Source: JBKBUF01 sp046290815 (GTDB lineage Bacteria; Bacteroidota; Bacteroidia; Cytophagales; Cytophagaceae). Taken from it: DNA of 64,000 nucleotides. Location of the stretch: positions 105,517-169,516 of the forward strand of contig JBKBUF010000007.1 in the NCBI GenBank assembly GCA_046290815.1. The letters run 5' to 3'. The translations under genes were made by a program, and so were the position numbers. Positions 16,595-25,068 of this stretch are shown piece by piece. Under the pieces are notes generated by a model that was given only the letters and a program-made list of their open reading frames with translations, was not told where the DNA came from and searched no databases. Numbering within the stretch: the first letter of the stretch is position 1; each line of letters opens with the position of its first letter.

Positions 16595-17587
16595 ATGAAA
16601 AACTCACTCATCACCAAACTAGCAGTATGCTTTGTTGCCATTTTGTTTCTTGCCGGATGTAAGAAAGAAAAAGAAGAGGTAAAACCTAAAAAAACCACAC
16701 AATCTGATCAGACAGGTTCTGCAGCAGCAGATGAAGGGATTGAAAATGTGAATGATTTCGTAAACAACAAGGTAGGAAATGGAACTACCAAGACAGCCAG
16801 AATTTCCGGAAGGGTTGAAGAATATCAGCTTCCTTGTGGTGTTGTTTCCGTTGATTCTACTTTAAATAACCAAACTGGAAAATGGGAATACAAAATGAAA
16901 TATGGAGATAAGAACAAATGTACATATACGAAAAAGGGAGGTGAAATTGTATTTGGACTTGAAAGTGGTACATCATTCAATCAGGTTGGTGCAGTTTACA
17001 AGGTAACCTTTATTAATTACACTGTGCAGGCCGATGCAACAGGAGAAATAGTTACAGTAAACGGAACAGTTAGAGTAACAAATGTGAAAGGTGGATATGC
17101 CTGGGAAGTAGTTTTGGATAATTCAAAAACTGTGGAGCATAAGGTGAGAGGTTCATTAAATATTACCTACTCTAATAATGAATCCAGAGTAAAGAATTAT
17201 TTTCAATACAGAACATGGTCAAATAGTTCTGCCGGATGGCCCGGACTTACTTTTGAAGTGGATGGAGATTCTATAAATGGAGCTATCAGGATTTCTGAGA
17301 CAGGAAAAACTCTTGATGGAAATCATGATTACTATAATCAGGTAATAACACCATTGAAATGGAATAATTGCGGATCCACATGGGCAGGTCCATATAAATT
17401 GAAATTCGGAAATGTTAAGATGAATATTTCCGTACCAAATGTAGTAGCATATGCACAGGTGGAAGCAGGATATAAATTTGATCCAGCTACTGCCACAGGT
17501 AGTTTGGTAAATGATTGTAGTTCTGATTCATATAAACTGACATTCGTTTACGGTTCTACAACTATTACAAAATATCAGTTATATTAA
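16595..17587 (+). CDS. Uncharacterised lipoprotein
   Basis: A 330-aa protein with a lipoprotein signal (LAGC, then a Lys-rich KKEKEE stretch), followed by a Gln/Ser/Ala linker and a beta-strand-rich body with scattered cysteines. The alternating hydrophobic pattern and Gly/Asn/Thr content suggest a beta-sandwich or barrel on the cell surface or in the periplasm. I recognise no domain. It is probably a single transcript ended by the hairpin at 17609-17645, which overlaps the tail of menE. Confidence 0.75.
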   Translation: MKNSLITKLAVCFVAILFLAGCKKEKEEVKPKKTTQSDQTGSAAADEGIENVNDFVNNKVGNGTTKTARISGRVEEYQLPCGVVSVDSTLNNQTGKWEYKMKYGDKNKCTYTKKGGEIVFGLESGTSFNQVGAVYKVTFINYTVQADATGEIVTVNGTVRVTNVKGGYAWEVVLDNSKTVEHKVRGSLNITYSNNESRVKNYFQYRTWSNSSAGWPGLTFEVDGDSINGAIRISETGKTLDGNHDYYNQVITPLKWNNCGSTWAGPYKLKFGNVKMNISVPNVVAYAQVEAGYKFDPATATGSLVNDCSSDSYKLTFVYGSTTITKYQLY

Positions 17588-17605
17588 TAAAGAAAATATT
17601 TAAGA

Positions 17606-18694
17606 TTAACAGAGATGCTGTATCACAGTATCTCTGTTTTTTTTTCGGTCTATTTTACCTGATTCAGTTTCTATAAATCTACTTAAATAATATATCTTCT
17701 TAGGGGTTTTATATGAATCAATTGATTTCTTTAAACTCCTCATCAATTCTGCTTCATCATATTTCTCAATTGTTTCAATAATTAAAATTACTTTTTCATT
17801 CAATTTCTGATCCGGAATTGAGGAGATGAAAAAACGACTTGAAATTTTTAGTGATTGAAAAACGGCGGCAATTTCTTTTTCCAACTCCTCCGGAAATATT
17901 TTTATGCCTCCGCTATTGATTACATTATCATATCGCCCTTTCCAAATAAACTGGTTGTTACCAACAAACTCTACAATGTCGTTTGTCTGAACTGTTTCAT
18001 TATTGCTTACTTCTCCTTTTACCCATAAACAACCTCTTTCATCTGCGCCGGCAGTTATTCCTTCTAACAAGGTATATACGCTACTTTTGGTCATTCCATT
18101 CATCCTTCGTAGAGCTACATGACTAACTGTTTCTGTCATTCCATATGTAGCATAAACTGGCACATCAATCATTGCAGTTTTTGCTTCTGTATTTTCTGAA
18201 ACCGGTGCACCACCCACAATAATGGCTTTCATTTCTTTACAAAATTCATTGAATCCGGAGTATTCTAAAAGCTTTTCCAACTGCAGTGGTACAAGGGCGG
18301 TGAAATGAAATTTGATGCCGGAATCAAAATCTTCAAAAGGAAAGGATGTGGGTTTCGTAATATACAGCTCAAGATTTAAGTACATGCCTCGAACCAGCAT
18401 CATTTTACCAGCTATATAGTCTGTATTCAGGCATACCAGCGCTTTGTCACCAGGTGAAAGTGAAAGTGCTTTCCCGGTCATTGCAGCACTGGCCTCCATT
18501 TGTTTTCTTGAAAGGTGAACAGGCTTTGGTACAGAAGTAGATCCGGAAGTAGTAATTATAAAATCAGATTTTCCTATAAGCCATTCTCTACAGAATTGAA
18601 ATATTCCTGATTCATATTCATCAACAGGAGAAAATTTGTTTGTTATAATGTCTTCTGCAGAAAATTTTCTCCCGTTGTAATGAACAAAAAACAT
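17606..18694 (-). CDS. menE: O-succinylbenzoate-CoA ligase
   Basis: A 362-aa acyl-activating enzyme that makes o-succinylbenzoyl-CoA in menaquinone synthesis. It shows the adenylate-forming motifs: a P-loop TTSGSTSVPKP (about 49-58), YATYGMTETVSHVALR, and the C-terminal catalytic Lys motif ESGKIDRKKN. It is shorter than the roughly 450-aa E. coli enzyme, mainly at the N-terminus, which is common in Bacteroidota. It begins 5 bp after menB and is the last gene of the men run. The last ten codons form part of a hairpin that serves as terminator for the convergent gene. Confidence 0.9.
   Translation of the reverse strand: MFFVHYNGRKFSAEDIITNKFSPVDEYESGIFQFCREWLIGKSDFIITTSGSTSVPKPVHLSRKQMEASAAMTGKALSLSPGDKALVCLNTDYIAGKMMLVRGMYLNLELYITKPTSFPFEDFDSGIKFHFTALVPLQLEKLLEYSGFNEFCKEMKAIIVGGAPVSENTEAKTAMIDVPVYATYGMTETVSHVALRRMNGMTKSSVYTLLEGITAGADERGCLWVKGEVSNNETVQTNDIVEFVGNNQFIWKGRYDNVINSGGIKIFPEELEKEIAAVFQSLKISSRFFISSIPDQKLNEKVILIIETIEKYDEAELMRSLKKSIDSYKTPKKIYYLSRFIETESGKIDRKKNRDTVIQHLC
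17609..17645. terminator. Terminator hairpin shared by convergent genes
   Basis: Twelve-base arms ACAGAGATGCTG / CAGTATCTCTGT (17609-17637, one G-T pair) with a TATC loop. A run of nine T follows on the plus strand (17637-17645), which ends the lipoprotein transcript. The structure lies inside the last codons of menE. On the minus strand the following bases are moderately T-rich, so it may work in both directions. Confidence 0.8.
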
Positions 18695-18699
18695 AGTGC

Positions 18700-19524
18700 T
18701 TATGGGAATTTAGGATATTTAGAAAAGTCGGGTGTTCTTTTCTCCAAAAATGCGTTCTTACCTTCTTTTGCCTCTTCAGTAAGATAATAAAGTAATGTAG
18801 CATTTCCTGCTAGTTCCTGGATACCCGCCTGCCCATCCAGCTCTGCATTAAATGCACATTTAAGCATTCTCAATGCAAGAGGACTTTTTTCAAGAATTTT
18901 GTTACACCATTCAATAGTAGTCTCCTCTAGCTTATCAAGAGGTACAACTTTATTTACCAATCCCATTTCCTGTGCATCTTTTGCATCGTACTGATCGCAA
19001 AGGAACCAGATTTCTCTAGCTTTCTTTTGTCCTACTATTCTTGCCAGGTATGATGCACCAAAGCCACCATCAAAACTTCCGACCTTCGGGCCTGTTTGGC
19101 CGAATCTTGCATTATCAGCAGCAATAGTTAAATCACAAACCACATGCAATACATGACCTCCTCCGATTGCCCAACCAGCCACCATTGCAATTACAGGCTT
19201 AGGGATAGATCTGATTTGCTTTTGAAGGTCCAGCACATTAAGTCGAGGTACCTGATCTTGTCCCACATATCCTCCATGCCCTCTAACGCTTTGATCGCCG
19301 CCGCTACAAAATGCTTTTCCTCCTTCACCGGTAAGAATTACTACTCCTACATCTGTATTTTGCCTTGCCAGTTCCATAGCATCACTCATCTCCTGTACTG
19401 TTTTGGGAGTAAATGCATTGTGTACATGAGGCCTGTTAATAGAAATTTTAGCTATTCCTTTGTAATATTGAAATAATATTTCTTCGTATTCCTTTAGTGT
19501 CTTCCACTCAAATTTACTTTGCAT
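18700..19524 (-). CDS. menB: 1,4-dihydroxy-2-naphthoyl-CoA synthase
   Basis: A 274-aa crotonase-fold enzyme that closes the naphthoate ring of menaquinone. Visible motifs: AFCSGGDQSVRG, PKPVIAMVAGWAIGGGHVLH (oxyanion hole glycines), FGQTGPKVGSFDGGFG and the C-terminal signature FLEKRTPDFSKYPKFP. I start it at the ATG at 19524 (MQSKFEWKTL), which matches family N-termini. The frame is open up to 19590, but that extension lies within menD. This start overlaps the menD stop by 11 bp, suggesting translational coupling. Confidence 0.93.
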   Translation of the reverse strand: MQSKFEWKTLKEYEEILFQYYKGIAKISINRPHVHNAFTPKTVQEMSDAMELARQNTDVGVVILTGEGGKAFCSGGDQSVRGHGGYVGQDQVPRLNVLDLQKQIRSIPKPVIAMVAGWAIGGGHVLHVVCDLTIAADNARFGQTGPKVGSFDGGFGASYLARIVGQKKAREIWFLCDQYDAKDAQEMGLVNKVVPLDKLEETTIEWCNKILEKSPLALRMLKCAFNAELDGQAGIQELAGNATLLYYLTEEAKEGKNAFLEKRTPDFSKYPKFP

Positions 19525-21199
19525 ATAATTCAACTGTTTTATTTTTAAATAATTTAAATACTTCTGTATTGACTGATACATCGGTATCAATCTCCATTAT
19601 TTTTGCCTTTTCAGAAGGAGTATAAAATGAAACAAGACAATTATCTATGTCTTGGAAATTTTTGCATAAATGATGTTCAATGTTAAATTCTTTTGCAAGA
19701 GAGGTCGCATTTAGTTTTTGTTTAGTAACGAAGTATTCGTCCACTTCCGGTTCTGCAGAAGGTCCATCTATCAACTTAAAAATTCCACCTCCGTGGTTGT
19801 TAAGTAATATTATTCTTAGATTTTTATAGTCGTAATTATGCCAAAAAGCATTTCTGTCATAAAAGAAGGCCATATCACCTGTAAGAAGCACAACCTGTTT
19901 ATTGCCTGAAAATGCAGCGCCCATGGCAGTACTGGTTACTCCATCAATTCCACTGGTACCTCTGTTGCAATATATTTCTAAATCTTTTTGGCTTGAAAAG
20001 TAATTAGCATATCTAACCGGCATGCTGTTAGAAAGATGAAGCAAAATGTTCTCCGGCAGATTTTTCATAACTTTTTCAATAGCTGAAAATTCATTGAAAG
20101 ATAATGGTTCGTGAAAAAAATTATTAATAAAATTCTCTGCTTTAGTATTTAATTTTTTCCAAATATTATTATAACTGTTATTGGTTCCAGAATAATTTAC
20201 ATTTTCAAAAAAGTATGTTGCGCTCACAGGTATAATTTTACATAAGCATTGGAATGTGTCGGCCCCGATCCCTGATGGATCAATATGCCAATGTTCTTTC
20301 GGTGGGTTATTTCTTAATAGTTGTTTTAGCGGTTTGGATATAATTGATCGACCAAATGTAATCAGCAAATCAGGACTTAGAATTTTTCTATTATTATCAT
20401 AGGATAGTATGATGTCATGTTTAGTTATTGCCCCGGTTAAATTATGGGTGTTTGAAATAATGTCACCTATAATAACAGCTTGTGTTTTTTTACAAAAGTT
20501 TTCTAAAGCAGTTTTCAAGGCATTATCTATTTTGCCCTGTCCCGCTACTATAAGAATGTCTTGAAAGCTGCTTATTTTTTTATGAAGTTCTTCCAGCAGT
20601 GCATTATTGATAACATTGTCATTTGGAATGGTATTGATTATACGTGTATTAACATCAAATCGTACTGGCTTGAAGCTGTTGGGATAAAAAGGTTCTCTTA
20701 AAGGTACATTAATATGTACCGGACCTTTAGCAGCTGTTAGTGCCAGATTTATTGCTTCGTTAATGGTTCTGTTAATATGCCAAACCGAATCAGGATGAGA
20801 ATGGTCTACAGGCAGATGGTAAGATTTTTTTACATGGCTTCCATAAATATTTTGCTGTTTTATAGTTTGGCCATCCAATTGATCTATCCATTCATCCGGC
20901 CTGTCTGCTGTAATAACAATTAATGGAATCTGACTGTAATATGCTTCAGCTACAGCGGGAGCATAGTTATACGCAGCAGATCCTGATGTGCACACAAGTA
21001 CAACAGGTTTTTCCGTTGTAAGACTTATACCAAGAGCAACAAAGGCTGCAGATCTTTCGTCACTTATGGTCTTAACCTGAAAGTCCGGATGTCTTGTAAA
21101 AGCAAATGTTAAAGGCGCACACCTAGACCCCGGGGAAAGAATAGCGTTATTTATTCCTTTACGGGCACAGATTTCTGCAATGTTGTAAATTGCCTCCAC
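19514..21199 (-). CDS. menD: 2-succinyl-5-enolpyruvyl-6-hydroxy-3-cyclohexene-1-carboxylate synthase
   Basis: A 561-aa thiamine-diphosphate enzyme that adds succinic semialdehyde (from 2-oxoglutarate) to isochorismate. The N-terminal pyrimidine-binding domain has SPGSRCAPLTFAF, ISDERSAAFVALG and CTSGSAAYNYAPAVAEAYY. ADRPDEWIDQLDGQTI is highly typical of MenD. The C-terminal ThDP-binding motif is GDMAFFYDRNAF through to ILLNNHGGGIF. Length is normal. It starts 22 bp after menF and overlaps menB. Confidence 0.95.
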   Translation of the reverse strand: MEAIYNIAEICARKGINNAILSPGSRCAPLTFAFTRHPDFQVKTISDERSAAFVALGISLTTEKPVVLVCTSGSAAYNYAPAVAEAYYSQIPLIVITADRPDEWIDQLDGQTIKQQNIYGSHVKKSYHLPVDHSHPDSVWHINRTINEAINLALTAAKGPVHINVPLREPFYPNSFKPVRFDVNTRIINTIPNDNVINNALLEELHKKISSFQDILIVAGQGKIDNALKTALENFCKKTQAVIIGDIISNTHNLTGAITKHDIILSYDNNRKILSPDLLITFGRSIISKPLKQLLRNNPPKEHWHIDPSGIGADTFQCLCKIIPVSATYFFENVNYSGTNNSYNNIWKKLNTKAENFINNFFHEPLSFNEFSAIEKVMKNLPENILLHLSNSMPVRYANYFSSQKDLEIYCNRGTSGIDGVTSTAMGAAFSGNKQVVLLTGDMAFFYDRNAFWHNYDYKNLRIILLNNHGGGIFKLIDGPSAEPEVDEYFVTKQKLNATSLAKEFNIEHHLCKNFQDIDNCLVSFYTPSEKAKIMEIDTDVSVNTEVFKLFKNKTVELYAK

Positions 21200-21221
21200 A
21201 GTGTTTTGCTTTTTTTAGTTT

Positions 21222-22364
21222 TTATATCAGTTTGCTTTCAATAATTTTAAGCTTAAGCTCAGTTTCTTCCCACTCTTTTTCGGGGTTAGAATCTTTGGTT
21301 ATTCCTGCTCCTGCAAATAAAATAGCTTTTTGATTTTTAATATTGCAGCATCTGATATTGACAAATATATTAATTTCATTTTGAATGTTAACAGGTCCTA
21401 GATATCCTGAATAGAATGTTCTATCAAAACCTTCAGTTGCAGAAATATATGCAGCGGCAGAATCTTTGGGCATACCACAAACAGCGGATGTCGGATGTAA
21501 TAATCGAAGCATTGTGCTTGTGAGGTATGGGAAATTTACTTCGTTGATGTTGACATAAAAATCCGTGCAAAGGTGCATTAAGTTGCCTGCCATTACAGTC
21601 CTGGGTCCTTCTTCCTCAAATTCTCTTAAACGGATATGTTTGAAGCAATTGATAATGTACCTGCTTACCAAAGCTTGTTCTTCTATTTCCTTTTGTTTCC
21701 ACACAGCCTCCGATAGTGAGGCCCCGGACTTAGAGGCCTGGGTGCCTGCAAGCGCAATGGTTTTGAATATTCCTCCTTTATTTTTTGATACTAGTATTTC
21801 AGGCGATGATCCTAGCCACATTCCTTCACCCGGAATATAACAAAGTGAATTGAATGCATCGGGATAATCAGAACACAGCTTATTGAATATGGTTACAGGA
21901 TTATAGTTTTCAGGTAATTCTAATGTTTTATTTCTTGCCAGCACCACTTTCTTTAGTTCTTCATTAGTGATTGTTGCTATAGCTTTATTAACATTAGAAA
22001 TATATTCTTCCTTTGAAGTAGATTTTACTTCGCTAAATGGGAAATTCTGCTGAGGAATTTTATCGAAAATCTCATTGAATTTCTCAGTATCATTTACTTT
22101 TAAAAATAACTTCTTGTTAGCTTCGTCAAAACTAACTGAGGCCTTGATAAAATAACCTTTTTTATCAATATCAAATGGATTAAAAATAAATCCTTCGGGG
22201 TAATCCTCTATATTATCTGCAATATTGTTGTAAGATGGATAGAGGTCGATTATCAGTTGTTTTGATTTGGATTCCGGAAGAGACCATATAGCCACAGGAA
22301 GGTTGTGGTTTGTTGCAGCGAAAAATAAATCTTCAAGGTTTAAAGTTTGATTAATAATATTCAT
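21222..22364 (-). CDS. menF: Isochorismate synthase
   Basis: A 380-aa chorismate-binding enzyme that isomerises chorismate to isochorismate at the entry of the menaquinone pathway. The C-terminal catalytic region is well conserved: LHPTSAVCGMPK, EGFDRTFYSGYLGPV and AGAGITKDSNPEKEWEET. The Lys in EELKKVVLARNK fits the general base position. The menD neighbour decides for a menaquinone rather than siderophore role. The 102 bp between this gene and the upstream thioesterase hold a four-copy 14-bp repeat. Confidence 0.92.
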   Translation of the reverse strand: MNIINQTLNLEDLFFAATNHNLPVAIWSLPESKSKQLIIDLYPSYNNIADNIEDYPEGFIFNPFDIDKKGYFIKASVSFDEANKKLFLKVNDTEKFNEIFDKIPQQNFPFSEVKSTSKEEYISNVNKAIATITNEELKKVVLARNKTLELPENYNPVTIFNKLCSDYPDAFNSLCYIPGEGMWLGSSPEILVSKNKGGIFKTIALAGTQASKSGASLSEAVWKQKEIEEQALVSRYIINCFKHIRLREFEEEGPRTVMAGNLMHLCTDFYVNINEVNFPYLTSTMLRLLHPTSAVCGMPKDSAAAYISATEGFDRTFYSGYLGPVNIQNEINIFVNIRCCNIKNQKAILFAGAGITKDSNPEKEWEETELKLKIIESKLI

Positions 22365-22402
22365 CCCTACTAAATCTACATTTAAGATAAATTAAAGTCT
22401 GA

Positions 22403-22458
22403 AGTCAATAGTTTTAAGTCAATAGCCCAAAGTCAATAGTCTTTAGTCAATAGTCCAA
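22403..22458. repeat. Four-copy 14-bp tandem repeat upstream of menF
   Basis: The 9-mer AGTCAATAG occurs at 22403, 22417, 22431 and 22445, exactly 14 bp apart, with variable 5-bp fillers. It fills the gap between the thioesterase stop and the menF start. It is non-coding. A role as a protein-binding array or a genome-wide intergenic repeat are both possible. Confidence 0.85.
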
Positions 22459-22466
22459 CATCCAAT

Positions 22467-22892
22467 CTATTCCTGTTTTTTGGGAAGGATTGCCATGGTT
22501 AATCTGCTTATACAGACAAGTTCATTCATTTCATTGACAATTTTAATATCCCAGATATGAGTTTTTCTGCCAAAATGGATAAGTGATGCTTTTCCGTACA
22601 CAAAACCTTCCTTTACGGCTTTAACATGGTTGGCGTTAATTTCCAAACCTACGCAAAAGTGGGTATTTAAATCTATACAGCAACTTGAGCCTATACTTCC
22701 CAAAGTTTCTGCCAGAACCACCGAGGCACCACCATGTAACAGTCCCATAGGTTGCCTTGTCCTGTCATCCACAGGCATTTTCCCTGAAAGATAGTCTTTC
22801 CCTACTTCTGTACATTCTATCCCTAAATGTGAAACAAGAGTGTTTTTTGAAAGTTTATTTAAATGATCCGGGGTAATTTGAGGATTAATCAT
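22467..22892 (-). CDS. menI: Hotdog-fold thioesterase, probable 1,4-dihydroxy-2-naphthoyl-CoA hydrolase
   Basis: A 141-aa PaaI/YdiI-type acyl-CoA thioesterase. The segment QPMGLLHGGASVVLAETLGS is nearly the same as in E. coli YdiI (MenI), including the catalytic Glu and the HGG turn. The C-terminal GRKTHIWDIKI is also typical. Next to menF-menD-menB, hydrolysis of DHNA-CoA is the likely role, filling the step after MenB. I start at the ATG at 22892 (MINPQITP). The frame is open to 23048, but that extension lacks family character and reaches into the divergent gene. Confidence 0.82.
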   Translation of the reverse strand: MINPQITPDHLNKLSKNTLVSHLGIECTEVGKDYLSGKMPVDDRTRQPMGLLHGGASVVLAETLGSIGSSCCIDLNTHFCVGLEINANHVKAVKEGFVYGKASLIHFGRKTHIWDIKIVNEMNELVCISRLTMAILPKKQE

Positions 22893-22913
22893 TATTTTGC
22901 ATAAGGTGTTATA

Positions 22914-22921
22914 CAAAAGTA
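22914..22921 (-). promoter_or_regulatory. -7 promoter element of the menaquinone run
   Basis: The minus strand reads TACTTTTG, matching TAnnTTTG. A start near 22909 would give a leader of about 17 nt to the thioesterase ATG at 22892. No good -33 box is seen. Confidence 0.4.
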
Positions 22922-23021
22922 GGAAAATAACCGTATGATTAAAACTCTGTGATGAACAGGATGAAATCATAATGTCGGTTGACCTAATTGTTTGATGCTT
23001 AACAAGTTTGAATGAATTAAA

Positions 23022-23642
23022 ATGAAAAAAATATACCTGATCAGACATGGTCAGACAGATTATAATTTAAAAGGTATTGTTCAGGGAAGTGGGGTAGATA
23101 CAGATTTAAATGATACAGGCAGAGAGCAGGCGAGGGCCTTCTATGAAAGGTACAAACTTATCAAGTTTGATAAAATTTATATTTCCGCATTAAAAAGGAC
23201 CAGGCAGTCTGTTCAGTTATTTCTTGATAACGGTATTCCTTATGAAGTTCATCCTGAATTAAATGAGATTAGCTGGGGAAATAAAGACGGTCAGGTTATT
23301 TCCATGCAAGACAATGATGAGTATATCAAAATGGTCAGGTCATGGAGTAGTGGAAATCTGGAGTACAGGATTGAAGGAGGAGAAAGCCCTATTGATGTTC
23401 AAGCCCGCCAAAAGATTTTTCTGAAGAAGATTTTACCAAGAAAAGAAGAATCCACCATTCTTATTTGCATGCATGGTAGAGCAATTCGGATATTGCTTTC
23501 TACCCTTATGGACCATGATCTGAGCTGTATGGAACAGTTTGATCATCATAATCTTGGCTTGTATATCCTGAACTACTCAGGTGAAAAGTTCTCAATTGAG
23601 AAGGCAAATTGCATGGAACATTTACAGGATTTAGCCCGTTAA
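23022..23642 (+). CDS. Histidine phosphatase (phosphoglycerate-mutase-like)
   Basis: A 206-aa cytosolic protein of histidine phosphatase clan 1. The phospho-His motif LIRHGQTDYN is at 6-15 (His9), the second conserved segment is ISALKRTRQSV, Glu in LNEISWG is the proton donor position, and MHGRAIR supplies the second His. Substrate ranges in this clan are wide (phosphoglycerate, sugar phosphates, nucleotides), so none is proposed. It is divergent from the menaquinone run. Confidence 0.85.
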   Translation: MKKIYLIRHGQTDYNLKGIVQGSGVDTDLNDTGREQARAFYERYKLIKFDKIYISALKRTRQSVQLFLDNGIPYEVHPELNEISWGNKDGQVISMQDNDEYIKMVRSWSSGNLEYRIEGGESPIDVQARQKIFLKKILPRKEESTILICMHGRAIRILLSTLMDHDLSCMEQFDHHNLGLYILNYSGEKFSIEKANCMEHLQDLAR

Positions 23643-23784
23643 AAACAATGTATAAAGACATTTTAATAAGTGCTTTACGTAATAATTCCTGTTTTGCCTA
23701 CCTTATTCTGTCTGGATTGTATAAAAGTCATTGCATTTTAAAAAATCATATAATAGTTTAGTAACCATTAATTTTAGTGCCAAC

Positions 23785-24873
23785 ATGTTATCAAGAGTTC
23801 GTTTTATTGACAAACAAAAATCAGGTTTTTTTGCAGCAGTAAGAGAAAGAGTTGACGATTATTTTAAAGCCAATAATTTATCAAAAAATGCCAATGGCTT
23901 AATGTATTTTAAGACCATTTTTTACCTGGGAGGATTTGTGTCTTTTTATGCCTTAATTATATCCAACCAATTTACCCCAGGTTGGATGTTATTTTTTGCA
24001 ATTTTATTAGGTGTGTTTTCTGCATGTATTGGATTTAACATCTGTCATGATGCTGTTCATGGATCATATTCCTCAAATGCAACAGTAAATAAAGTCTTCG
24101 GTTATCTGTTCAATTTAATCGGTGCAAATACTTTTGTCTGGAGCGTTACACACAATGTTGTACATCATACCTACACTAATATTCACGGGAATGACGAAGA
24201 TCTGGAAATTGCTCCCGGACTAATAAGACTTGATCCGAATGATAAATTCAGAAAGTTTCAGAAGTTTCAACACATATATGCTTTTTTCCTCTATGGCTTT
24301 GCCAGTTTATCATGGGTGTTCCGTAAGGATTATGTAAAATTTTTTAAGAAAGAAATCGGAGGAATAGAGAATACAAAGTACACTAAAAGAGACCTGATTG
24401 AATTATTTGGCTTTAAAGCTTTGTACTATGTTATGTTTATAGTTATACCTCTTATTGTACTTGATATTAGTTTCTGGCAGTTCCTGGTAGGATTTCTGGC
24501 ACTTCATTTCGCAGAAGGATTTGTGTTAGGAATTGTATTTCAGTTGGCTCACGTGGTGGAAAATACCGAGTTTCCTGAAACTAATACAGATGGTAATATA
24601 GAGGAAGCATGGGCGGTACACCAAATGAAAACTACCGCTAATTTTGCAAGAAAGAGCTTTATAGCAACCTGGATTTGCGGAGGTTTAAATATGCAGGTAG
24701 AACACCATCTTTTCCCTAAGATATGTCATATCCACTATCCGGCCATTTCCGAGATAGTAAAAAAGACTGCGGAAGAATTTAATGTACCTTATAATGAATT
24801 TCCTACATTCTTAAAGGCTGTTTCTTCACATTATACCGTTTTGAAAAAGTACGGTACGCCATCCTTTTCATAG
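23785..24873 (+). CDS. Membrane fatty acid desaturase, acyl-CoA delta-6/linoleoyl-CoA type
   Basis: A 362-aa di-iron membrane desaturase. Three His boxes are present: HDAVH (88-92), HNVVHH (123-128) and Q304-x2-HH (307-308), the last being the QxxHH typical of front-end/linoleoyl-CoA desaturases. Four or more hydrophobic segments separate them. I use the ATG at 23785. The frame continues upstream to a TTG at 23731 without conserved features. No cytochrome b5 domain is fused. It probably modifies membrane lipids. The exact double-bond position is not readable. A strong terminator follows. Confidence 0.85.
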   Translation: MLSRVRFIDKQKSGFFAAVRERVDDYFKANNLSKNANGLMYFKTIFYLGGFVSFYALIISNQFTPGWMLFFAILLGVFSACIGFNICHDAVHGSYSSNATVNKVFGYLFNLIGANTFVWSVTHNVVHHTYTNIHGNDEDLEIAPGLIRLDPNDKFRKFQKFQHIYAFFLYGFASLSWVFRKDYVKFFKKEIGGIENTKYTKRDLIELFGFKALYYVMFIVIPLIVLDISFWQFLVGFLALHFAEGFVLGIVFQLAHVVENTEFPETNTDGNIEEAWAVHQMKTTANFARKSFIATWICGGLNMQVEHHLFPKICHIHYPAISEIVKKTAEEFNVPYNEFPTFLKAVSSHYTVLKKYGTPSFS

Positions 24874-24916
24874 GATAAACATTTCAATAAAAAATCGATT
24901 GATATTCAATATTTCA

Positions 24917-24959
24917 GATATTACCCAAACAGTTTTGTACCGGGTAATATCATTTTTTT
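24917..24959 (+). terminator. Intrinsic terminator after the desaturase gene
   Basis: Perfect 10-bp stem GATATTACCC (24917-24926) / GGGTAATATC (24942-24951), 15-nt loop, then a T run (24953-24959). Confidence 0.88.
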
Positions 24960-25068
24960 AATATTTATTTTTAAATTTGAAAAAGCAAAATTGTGATTTG
25001 ACTTTATTTTAAAGTATTATTACGGTTTAATTGAAAACATTTAAGGGAATTTTTTAAAGAGAGTATCA

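Noticed and set aside
19144..19476. 110-codon frame antisense to menB
   Set aside because: It lies wholly within a highly conserved gene on the other strand and has no domain; a coding shadow.
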